Positions 6,849-13,644 of a stretch of DNA of 64,000 bases are shown here, one piece after another. Source of the DNA: Sulfuriflexus sp. (GTDB taxonomy: Bacteria; Pseudomonadota; Gammaproteobacteria; AKS1). How positions within the stretch are numbered: position 1 is the first letter of the stretch; every line of letters begins with the position of its first letter. A program made the translations under genes and the position numbers. The notes beneath the pieces are model-generated. The model searched no databases. It was given only the letters and a program-made list of their open reading frames with translations, and had not been told where the DNA came from. The stretch covers positions 1 to 64,000 of the forward strand of contig JAGLUW010000004.1 in the NCBI GenBank assembly GCA_023134145.1, in the 5' to 3' direction.

Positions 6849-7373
6849 ATGGAAAATGTAAGCACAACACCTGAAGACAAGCATGACATTATTTATGTTT
6901 TGCGTACCTCGCAACAACATCACGTTATGTTGGGAATGATTGCGGATCAGAAAGCGAACATTATTTTAGGTTCGTACCTTATTTTTATCACGGTGACACA
7001 AGGGATACTTGATAAGAATGAATTATTAAATATACCAATCTGGATGCTGACGATTGCTTATACGCTTGCCGCTATTTTCTCGCTGTTGGTCATTACGCCA
7101 CGTTTTCGCGATAAGAAAAGCGAGTCAGGGGTAAAGTATGGGAACCTTTTATTCTTTGGTGGTTTTGCCAAATTAAGTCAGGATGAATTTATTACGGAGC
7201 TAAGTAGTAAGTTGCAAAGTAATCAGGCTGCGCATGAAATGCTCATGCAGGATATTTATCAGATTGGGCAAGTACTAAATAAAAAATACACTAATCTACG
7301 ATTCAGTTATGGAATACTCGCCTTCGGTGTATTTGTTTCGTTTGTTGCCTTTTCGATGGTGCGATTTTTTTGA
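6849..7373 (+). CDS. Pycsar effector-type membrane protein (DUF5706/PycTM domain), orphan
   Basis: 174-residue protein with the DUF5706 domain, the transmembrane effector (PycTM) of Pycsar anti-phage systems, in which a cyclic pyrimidine nucleotide from a dedicated cyclase triggers membrane damage. Seen here: an N-terminal soluble helix (HDIIYVLRTSQQHHVMLGMI), the family junction ADQKANIILGSYLIF leading into TM1 (about 38-56), TM2 (about 65-84), a cytosolic segment with KYGNLLFFGGF and LSQDEFITEL, and TM3 (about 150-173). No uridylate or cytidylate cyclase gene lies nearby, so it is an orphan or acts with a distant partner. A decayed copy of its last codons is at 13112-13216. The function in this genome is inference. 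Confidence 0.72.
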   Translation: MENVSTTPEDKHDIIYVLRTSQQHHVMLGMIADQKANIILGSYLIFITVTQGILDKNELLNIPIWMLTIAYTLAAIFSLLVITPRFRDKKSESGVKYGNLLFFGGFAKLSQDEFITELSSKLQSNQAAHEMLMQDIYQIGQVLNKKYTNLRFSYGILAFGVFVSFVAFSMVRFF

Positions 7374-7385
7374 TCTAATGGGTTC

Positions 7386-7420
7386 CAAAAAAAGGTCAAT
7401 GGAGTCTCCCCCATTGACCT
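7386..7420 (-). terminator. Intrinsic terminator
   Basis: GGTCAATGG and CCATTGACC form a stem with a short C-rich loop. Read on the minus strand it is followed by seven T residues, fitting a terminator for the leftward gene ending at 7458. It may also stop rightward transcripts from 6849-7373 less efficiently. Confidence 0.65.
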
Positions 7421-7457
7421 CGGTCAAAATTTAATCTTTGCGTCCCCATGATTATGG

Positions 7458-9038
7458 TTACAGGTTCTTCATCAACATCTTGGTGACAACATGTTTTCCA
7501 TCGCGGGTTTGTACGCCAGCATTGATGGAGCTATTAAGGTTGTTTTTATTTATATAGGCAGGGTAGATAGTTGCAATGTCACTATTTGTCTTGGTGACTA
7601 CGACTGTTTCAAGGTATGACCAATCAGAGTGCTCCCATGAGAGTAATACCTGATTCCAACGCAGAATATTATTACGTTTCCAGCTGTCTCTGTGGAAAAT
7701 AACGGATAGCACTTCCTCGTTAGGATATTCTTTTTTCCAGGCAGCAAGAATAATCTTCTCAAGTTTTGACTTATCAGAACCTGTGTAAATTTCCTTTGGT
7801 GTACGGTTAGATTCCAGAATTTCTTTTTCAAGCGTAGCAGCAGCGTCGTTTGTGGTTTTCCGTGTTTCATCAAGCTGTCTGGATAGGGCTACAACTTCTG
7901 ATTTGAATTTTTGCGCCTTGTCGAGGAATTCAAAATGCACCTGTGCTCTTCTGAGTGAGTGAGGGATACCCGATGAAAATATTAACGGGTTTTTTGTCTT
8001 TTTAGCCCGTTCAGCATCCTGCTGAACATTCTTGAGTATTTCTTTGACCTCAGACATTGAGTCCTTGGTACATTGTTCAATTTTTACACGCCAGCCTTTT
8101 ATATTGTTTGTGTAATGTCTGAGTTTAGTTTCAAAATTTCTTTTTTCGGACAGATCTGAATTGATCATATTGGCATGTTTGGTTTTTAATTCATCAGCCC
8201 ATTTCAAACTATAGTCGAGTCTTTCCCACAAGATGGCAGATTGTTCTGAGGCAGAAACGCCCCCAGCAGGTTGATAACGATGGGTCAGGTCTTTTACCAA
8301 TTCCATATCTCTAGCGTATGCTTTTGCATCTGCTTCAGTCGCTGCGCCTGTCGCTGAGCCGAACAGGCCTTTCTTTTCAGCAATGAGTTGTTCTGCTTGG
8401 GCAAATTTTTGTTGTAGTTGCTGATGCGTCTTATCATTCTCGGGTATGTTGTAAGTACCTAAGGCGCGTTTTGTACCACTGACAAATTTTTCATCACTGA
8501 GTAATTCATTCAGATTACTCACGTTCTGTATGCGACGCATAGCATTGTTCAGGTCACGCTTAACATTTGCCATTGTCTTTTTCTGCTTGTAAGTAAGCGG
8601 AACATTTTTGGGAGGTGATGCAGCAGCTGGTTTGGAGACAGGTGCTGCTGCAGGAGCCGGTGTGGCGGCGACTTTTGGTGCAGCGACAGGTGCGGCTGAG
8701 CCACCCATGGCAGTTATTTTCTCACGGGTGTTTGTGAATAGTTGTTTCAGTTTTACATAAGCCGGATCATTGGCAGGAATATTATAAGTTGCAACGGCAC
8801 TGTCCATTTTGTCAATTTTTTGTAATAAGGTGGCTAGGTCATTTGCTGATTGTTGAGATCTGAGCCTGATGTCAATGTTGCGAGTCGCTTTTGTTGCTTG
8901 CATCATGACCTTTTTCTGATCATAGCTGAGGGCGAATGAGATCTTGGGAAGAAGCATCGCACCTATCAGCAGTAGCAAGACTGCAAGTGGTAAAAATCCG
9001 AGTGTTCGATTATTGGTGGCAATTGTTTGCGACTTCAT
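7458..9038 (-). CDS. Secreted or anchored helical protein with internal duplication, 526 aa
   Basis: I do not recognise a family. A hydrophobic N-terminal segment (about 13-35, ending ISFALS) is a signal peptide or anchor. Two related blocks follow: residues about 37-112 (LSYDQKKVMMQATKATRNID... TYNIPANDPAYVKL) and about 146-225 (LTYKQKKTMANVKRDLNNAM... TYNIPENDKTHQQL), separated by an Ala/Pro/Lys linker (VAAPKVAATPAPAAAP). The middle (about 235-420) is long, helical and coiled-coil-like. The C-terminal 110 residues look globular (IILAAWKKEYPNEEVLSVIF and WNQVLLSWEHSDWSYLETVV). AGGAGA 5 bases before the ATG supports the start. Probably an envelope structural or adhesion protein; this is inference. 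Confidence 0.6.
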   Translation of the reverse strand: MKSQTIATNNRTLGFLPLAVLLLLIGAMLLPKISFALSYDQKKVMMQATKATRNIDIRLRSQQSANDLATLLQKIDKMDSAVATYNIPANDPAYVKLKQLFTNTREKITAMGGSAAPVAAPKVAATPAPAAAPVSKPAAASPPKNVPLTYKQKKTMANVKRDLNNAMRRIQNVSNLNELLSDEKFVSGTKRALGTYNIPENDKTHQQLQQKFAQAEQLIAEKKGLFGSATGAATEADAKAYARDMELVKDLTHRYQPAGGVSASEQSAILWERLDYSLKWADELKTKHANMINSDLSEKRNFETKLRHYTNNIKGWRVKIEQCTKDSMSEVKEILKNVQQDAERAKKTKNPLIFSSGIPHSLRRAQVHFEFLDKAQKFKSEVVALSRQLDETRKTTNDAAATLEKEILESNRTPKEIYTGSDKSKLEKIILAAWKKEYPNEEVLSVIFHRDSWKRNNILRWNQVLLSWEHSDWSYLETVVVTKTNSDIATIYPAYINKNNLNSSINAGVQTRDGKHVVTKMLMKNL

Positions 9039-9174
9039 TGCTATCTCCTGATTCTTATTCGCGGCTAATACCGGTTATTTTTTTGGCGTTAATGTTAATA
9101 ATCGCTATCGGCCGTTGATGCGAAACATTTAGGAGTATAAGCACTTGCTTGATTAGCAAATACTAATAAATAGT

Positions 9175-9185
9175 GGGGGGGGGGG
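9175..9185. repeat. Homopolymer of 11 G
   Basis: An uninterrupted run of 11 G lies about 140 bases upstream of the start of the leftward 526-aa gene, at the edge of the 9196-9256 inverted element. Such tracts are prone to slippage. Confidence 0.6.
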
Positions 9186-9195
9186 CAGACCAAGT

Positions 9196-9256
9196 AATTG
9201 GGGTAAGAGTACAATTGTTCTAATATTTTGAGGAAACTGTGCTCTGACCCCAATTA
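9196..9256. repeat. REP/BIME-like inverted repeat, best copy
   Basis: The left arm reads ATTGGGGTAAGAGTACA and the right arm TGTGCTCTGACCCCAAT. They pair almost completely around a central part containing TTCTAATAT. It is the most complete copy in the window of the GGGGTCAGAG/CTCTGACCCC family. It sits between the leftward 526-aa gene and the lipase gene end at 9260. Confidence 0.65.
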
Positions 9257-9259
9257 GTA

Positions 9260-10045
9260 TTAATTCTGTTTTGCCAGTATGTTTACCAGTAATACACCAT
9301 CAACGGGGTTGAGTTCATGACCGCTATCCGATGTTAGTACAATACTCTGGCTTGCAAGCGGCGGCACGTTGTTCATATCTTGACTGCCGGCATCTACTAA
9401 CTCGTCATTCAAATGGATGATAGAAACATACCGCGCCTTCGGATGTTGGCGTGTATTCAACCAACCGAGTAAATTTCCAGCATCGGGTCTGCCAAGATCA
9501 CGATATAAACCTCTGGAGCGATTAAGGGTATTTAAACCAAACAGAGGAGCTACCCATGAAGCAGGACTATTCGAAATGGCTTCACCCAGTTCTGCGGCAT
9601 CACTACCTGAGTGTGGGCTCGCAATGGTTATCAGTGTGTCTATTTTAACGCTTGGACGTGACACCATAATATAACGGCCAAGTACACCGCCAGCAGAATG
9701 TCCGACTAGAATCAGTTTATCTTCAGGATGCATGATCCGCACGGCATCGATGTAGCTATTAATATAACCGGCCTGTAGCGGAAGAGGGGCTTCATTGGGT
9801 AGTTCGACGGTATAAAATCGATGACTACTGGTTGCAGGTGGTAAATCTAGGCGAACCCCATTGGGACCTAAAATGAAGTTACCCCCATCGGACCAGCCAT
9901 TGGCAATCAAGTTTTGTGTGATCCCGTGCGTACGCCATGCATGACCACCGCTGAGATAGCCGGGTATAAGAATAAGCACATCGGCAATCGCATTGATTGG
10001 CAATAGAAACAGCATAACCAGGATAAGAAGTCGTTTTTTCAACAT
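9260..10045 (-). CDS. Secreted alpha/beta-hydrolase (lipase/esterase-like)
   Basis: 261-residue exported hydrolase. A signal peptide covers residues 1-21 (INAIA/D). The mature chain begins with VLILIPGYLSGGHAWR (oxyanion-loop region), has the nucleophile elbow G115-H-S117-A-G-G with serine 117, the SPHSGSDAAELG lid-like segment typical of triacylglycerol-lipase-like and PGAP1-like hydrolases, a likely acidic residue in HLNDELVDAG and a late SGHEL histidine. The substrate is unknown; lipid or other esters are plausible. AGGAG 8 bases before the ATG supports the start. It lies 21 bases after the coiled-coil/SPOR gene on the same strand, so the two are probably cotranscribed. Confidence 0.8.
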   Translation of the reverse strand: MLKKRLLILVMLFLLPINAIADVLILIPGYLSGGHAWRTHGITQNLIANGWSDGGNFILGPNGVRLDLPPATSSHRFYTVELPNEAPLPLQAGYINSYIDAVRIMHPEDKLILVGHSAGGVLGRYIMVSRPSVKIDTLITIASPHSGSDAAELGEAISNSPASWVAPLFGLNTLNRSRGLYRDLGRPDAGNLLGWLNTRQHPKARYVSIIHLNDELVDAGSQDMNNVPPLASQSIVLTSDSGHELNPVDGVLLVNILAKQN

Positions 10046-10066
10046 AACAAATACTCCTTTTAAAAT

Positions 10067-11494
10067 TTAGATAAATTTCTGGATATCACCAATTCGGCTG
10101 ATAATCGGGCGTTGGAAGTTTATTTGCTGTGGCATATTCCACATCACTGAAGCTGCTTCATTATTGCTGGCGAAATTGCCATAAACCAATACATAGCGTT
10201 GACCTTGCGTGGTATTGAAAGTGTAGTACGACAAGTTTTCTTTGAAGTAGTAGCTGTAACGTTGGGCGATGGTATAAAGTTCTTCCTTGCTGGCCGTTGA
10301 TGCTACCTGTATGGCATAACGATCGGCAGATTGTGTTGCCAGCCACTGTGGTCCGTGAATGGTATTGTCCTTACCGAATTGGCTAAAGGGTGAGATATAA
10401 CTGAGACGTCCATCAACACTGTTAAGCTGATCATCGACAGTGTGTAACTTCTGATTGATCGTTTCCAGTTCGCCTTGTACTCCGGCAAATTGTTGCACAT
10501 CGCTGCTATTGATCGTGTTTTGGTAATAGCTTATTCCGGCTATTATCAATGCAATCGTGGCGAACATACCTGAACTAATCCAGAAGTGTTTCTTTACCGT
10601 GTTGGCTAGTGCAACAATGTTTCTGCCCATTATTGCGGCGCTGACCTGAATATCGATAATTTGTTCTTCGTGTTTGCTGGTTTTTACTCGCAACTGTCTT
10701 ACTGCGGTGTCTAATTCTTCAGTGCGGTTATCGAGTTGTTGCAACGCGTCCTGATGTGCGACGCTTTTCTTGATTAATGCGGTGGTGGTTTTTTCCAGTT
10801 CGCTAGCGCGTTTATTCAGCGCTGAATCGACTGCCTGCATTTTGATAATGTTGGCCTTATTGGTGGCGATGTTCTTTTCAGCCTTGCTCAGTTTGGCGTT
10901 GAGTTCATCATCACGTTCTTGTGTGGCATTTGTCAGTACATCGATTTCGCCGATGAGCTGCTTTTTAAGATTGAGCAGGGAGGTAGTATTTTTCTCGATA
11001 CTTTTATTTAACTGTGCGTGTGTATCCTGTGAATTTTTAACCAGATTATTAATACGCTCGATCAGCTGGTCGTGTTGTTCACTAAGTTGGCTGTATTTCC
11101 CTGAAGATAACACTTCGAGATTTGCCAGGTCCATTGTGGACTGTTCGGCTACGTCGGCAATCTCTACGGTGAGCTTTTTGACTTCACTATCAATATCGTC
11201 TGAAATCGCAGAAAGAGATTGGTAGGTAGTGTCGATGTCACCTAGTCGTTTGTATGTTTCTGATACCTTGGCAGTGAGGTCGAGGTCACTATCGGTCAGA
11301 CACTCCATTCCAACTTCAACACTCTTATTAACGGTCTCGAGTTCTGTTTGTAATTTACCTAGACTGCTTTCCAGCGTATTGAGTTTGCTGTTGATATCGT
11401 TTGCTTGTTTAACAGCGACAGAATCAGTTTCAAGTTGAATCAGGTTTTTATAGGCATCCAGAGATTTGGCACCTGCATGTTTTACTTTGGTCAT
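10067..11494 (-). CDS. Long coiled-coil single-TM protein with C-terminal SPOR-like domain
   Basis: 475-residue protein with three parts. Residues 1 to about 300 are almost continuous coiled coil (many heptads, for example LNTLESSLGKLQTELETVNK). One membrane helix at about 305-325 (WISSGMFATIALIIAGISYY) follows, then a short helical stalk (about 330-370). The C-terminal 95 residues look like the SPOR-type domain of DamX-like proteins: YAIQVASTASKEELYTIAQ, YYTFNTTQGQRYVLVYGNF and SRIGDIQKFI. SPOR domains bind denuded peptidoglycan at division septa, so this may be a septal or envelope scaffold with a large cytosolic coiled coil. ATTTACTCC upstream gives a good AGGAG start. An inverted repeat at 11575-11598 may regulate it. 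Confidence 0.65.
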   Translation of the reverse strand: MTKVKHAGAKSLDAYKNLIQLETDSVAVKQANDINSKLNTLESSLGKLQTELETVNKSVEVGMECLTDSDLDLTAKVSETYKRLGDIDTTYQSLSAISDDIDSEVKKLTVEIADVAEQSTMDLANLEVLSSGKYSQLSEQHDQLIERINNLVKNSQDTHAQLNKSIEKNTTSLLNLKKQLIGEIDVLTNATQERDDELNAKLSKAEKNIATNKANIIKMQAVDSALNKRASELEKTTTALIKKSVAHQDALQQLDNRTEELDTAVRQLRVKTSKHEEQIIDIQVSAAIMGRNIVALANTVKKHFWISSGMFATIALIIAGISYYQNTINSSDVQQFAGVQGELETINQKLHTVDDQLNSVDGRLSYISPFSQFGKDNTIHGPQWLATQSADRYAIQVASTASKEELYTIAQRYSYYFKENLSYYTFNTTQGQRYVLVYGNFASNNEAASVMWNMPQQINFQRPIISRIGDIQKFI

Positions 11495-11574
11495 TATTTA
11501 CTCCTATTGGGATCCGTCACTGGAATTCATAGTTGGTCAATAATCAATCAGAAAACGGCTTAAACTCAGCAAAT

Positions 11575-11598
11575 GTTAGCATATTAGAATATGTTAAC
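11575..11598. promoter_or_regulatory. Inverted repeat upstream of the coiled-coil/SPOR gene
   Basis: GTTAGCATATT and AATATGTTAAC form a dyad with one mismatch around a 2-base centre, 80 bases upstream of the ATG at 11494. It could be an operator or part of a small hairpin. No regulator family can be named. Confidence 0.35.
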
Positions 11599-11709
11599 AC
11601 ACTTAGAAATAAAGGGGATAAAAGGAGCTAACAGACTTTTTATTTTATTAAGATAAACAGTTAGTTAGAAGGGAGACAGAAATAGTTAAGCTTGTATGTG
11701 TGATAGCTT

Positions 11710-12969
11710 TTATTCTGCAGGGATGGCAAAAAAGACAATCAACATAAGCACGAGAGCAACAGTCATGAACAATATGCGCATCCATAAAGTCATTCTCGAT
11801 TCAGGTGTACAATCCCGATAGCAAAAATTAAGGGCTAGCAAGGCCTGCAGAAAATAATAAAAAGCAAAGGCACGGGAAGCGAGCGTAATGATCTCAATTA
11901 GATCTACTGCCCAGACCAGCAAGATTGCACAGATTGAAATACCCATATAACTGATGTGAGTTGATATCCGTTTACCACTATTCTCACTTAATAATCCACC
12001 GCCGCCTCCGGTATCTGCGACGGCAGCACTAAACTGACTCATTAATGCTGCACCTATTAGTAAGAAGGGCAATACCACTGCGGCCATGCCAGTAACATCA
12101 ACTATTTTTGCCAATTGGATATGTTGAAGATCAAGGTGCTGAACAACCGGTAAAAATAAAGCAACAGAAACGACATAGAGGATGCCCGAAATAATTTGCG
12201 CCTTTTTCATTGTTGCAACACGCATTTCAGGACTGTATTTTTCACCAAGAAACCGCGAGGTCTCAAAGCCTTGCACGACTAGTAAAGCGCCAGCAAGTAT
12301 TCGTATCTGGGTGCTGAAATCACGCTGGGGGTAGTCGAAATTCAAACTCTCACCCGATGTGTAAAAAAGATAGGAAAAGGCAGCCAGACCCAGTAATAAA
12401 GCAAAGACAATGGCAAGCTGAACGGTCATTGATATGGCTTCGAGTTTTTCCAGTCCACCCAGGCCTCGCTTATAACCGACGACGGAAATAAAGATGATGA
12501 TTAGCGTTGTTAGCCATCGCTCTGCATCGAGGCTTTGTATACCGAGATAACTCAATAAAAAGGAGGATAGTAATGATAGGTAGAACGCTATTGCGACCAT
12601 ATAGGCCAGGACCAGAGCGATATCACCAAGGTATTCAACTTCCCTGGTTTTTTTCGACAAGGTGCCCTCTCTTATTCGTGGCTCGACATGTAAAATATTG
12701 AACCGTATAACGCTGCCGATAGCATATGCCAGTACAACAATAGCGATCACCGCAAGTGGTGAAAGCCCACCAACAACACTGGCTAATAGCGGGGACATGA
12801 TGAGAAATCCACTACCAATGATTGATGATAATGGTGTCAGGGTTGCCTGCCAGGACTCGCTGTTCTGTAACTTTGGTCTACGTAGAAAATACAGTGCGAA
12901 CAGTGCAGCGAGAATTAGCCCCGAATTGAGGATCATACTTGGAGCTGCTAACAAAGAATCAGGGTTCAT
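11710..12969 (-). CDS. APC/LeuT-fold-like membrane transporter, unknown substrate
   Basis: 419-residue polytopic inner-membrane protein with about 11-12 hydrophobic helices. The first core helix contains LTPLSSIIGSGFLIMSPLLA; the broken-helix glycine motif IIGSGF is characteristic of APC-superfamily transporters (amino acid/cation symport). Other features are a VGYKRGLGGLEKLE loop, QGFETSRFLGEKY in the middle (compare the QGFE-type motif of APC helix 6) and a poly-Gly loop ADTGGGGGLLSE. The substrate cannot be inferred. It is flanked by an unrelated leftward operon and the 13-kb relic region, and appears monocistronic. The 5' end has no clear alternative start. Confidence 0.65.
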   Translation of the reverse strand: MNPDSLLAAPSMILNSGLILAALFALYFLRRPKLQNSESWQATLTPLSSIIGSGFLIMSPLLASVVGGLSPLAVIAIVVLAYAIGSVIRFNILHVEPRIREGTLSKKTREVEYLGDIALVLAYMVAIAFYLSLLSSFLLSYLGIQSLDAERWLTTLIIIFISVVGYKRGLGGLEKLEAISMTVQLAIVFALLLGLAAFSYLFYTSGESLNFDYPQRDFSTQIRILAGALLVVQGFETSRFLGEKYSPEMRVATMKKAQIISGILYVVSVALFLPVVQHLDLQHIQLAKIVDVTGMAAVVLPFLLIGAALMSQFSAAVADTGGGGGLLSENSGKRISTHISYMGISICAILLVWAVDLIEIITLASRAFAFYYFLQALLALNFCYRDCTPESRMTLWMRILFMTVALVLMLIVFFAIPAE

Positions 12970-13111
12970 GTGTATTCCTCACTAAACGAGTAAGCGTATA
13001 GGAAGAATAAAAGCCCTTTTACTAATAGTCCAGTTTATAAGTAAAGGAGGTCAGTACCCTCATTCATTAGCACCCCATACTTTTCTGTCTTATTTTAAGA
13101 TAGTCGATAGT
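12970..13111. other. Intergenic stretch with one short CAGT-type hairpin
   Basis: Between the transporter start and the DUF5706 relic I see no gene. The stretch holds a small stem GAGG-TCAGTAC-CCTC (13047-13061) of the CAGT-core type. Otherwise it is AT-rich and probably contains the transporter promoter. Confidence 0.4.
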
Positions 13112-13216
13112 ATGTTTCGTAAAAAATAAATGGCGTCCCTAAGATTTAGTTATGGGCTATTAGCTGTAGGTGTGTTGGTTTCATTTATTGCTTTCTCAGT
13201 TGTGCGGTTTTTCTAA
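13112..13216 (+). pseudogene. Decayed 3' end of a second DUF5706 (PycTM) gene
   Basis: Reading from 13112 the frame gives FRKK, a stop (13127-13129), then MASLRFSYGLLAVGVLVSF and IAFSVVRFF before TAA at 13214-13216. The intact gene at 6849-7373 ends NKKYTNLRFSYGILAFGVFV followed by SFVAFSMVRFF. Thus about 30 codons of a paralog's last transmembrane helix survive, and the rest is gone. The 28-codon piece starting ATG at 13130 is too short and lacks a ribosome binding site, so I call it a relic. Confidence 0.72.
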
Positions 13217-13357
13217 ATTCTAAACAGTCATTATTGGCGTATAGGCTTATGAAAAGGGCTAAATATATGGCATTTAGGCTAAAAGTTGTTTTGACCTACA
13301 AAAAACATCTAATAGGCCGTTATAGTCACTATATAGAGTGTATCGAGGTTTGGAATA

Positions 13358-13570
13358 ATGGCAGTTGGCATATTTTCAGCGCAAAATGTAGCTACTTTTA
13401 CTGGACGTGTTCAGAATGCAGTGCATGAAGTCAGCATTGTAAAAAAGCTCAATGAGAACCAAAAGCTCGAAGGTGATGCCGCACTGCAGCTGATTCAAGC
13501 CGCTACACAGACAGCTCCTCAAGCCTCCGGTAGTAGTGTTTCTGGCAGCATTATTAATGTAACCGTATAA
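13358..13570 (+). CDS. Small YjfB-like (putative motility) protein
   Basis: 70-residue soluble protein. The layout resembles the YjfB_motility family of short proteins: an N-terminal segment, a helix with VSIVKKLNENQKLEGDAALQ and LIQAATQ, then a Gly/Ser linker and a terminal strand (GSIINVTV). Function is unknown even in the family. GAGG lies 9 bases before the ATG. It is followed 74 bases later by hrpA on the same strand. The match is a recalled pattern only; it could equally be an unrelated small protein. Confidence 0.45.
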   Translation: MAVGIFSAQNVATFTGRVQNAVHEVSIVKKLNENQKLEGDAALQLIQAATQTAPQASGSSVSGSIINVTV

Positions 13571-13644
13571 GGCAGCAACCTCCGATTATTTAACGTAAAA
13601 TACGTGAATCGATAATGATTTATGTATAAACCTTGAAACGTTAA

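Noticed and set aside
7430-7460. Possible second c-di-GMP riboswitch: CTTTGCGTCCCCAT resembles the complement of GGGGACGCAAAG
   Set aside because: The remaining aptamer words (GGCAAACC, GCGGG-TTACC) are missing on either side, and the position is at a gene 3' end.
10770-11225. Open frame of 151 codons on the plus strand, rich in Ser and Leu
   Set aside because: Antisense shadow of the coiled-coil gene. Low-complexity Ser/Leu content is what the complement of a Glu/Lys/Gln-rich coiled coil gives.
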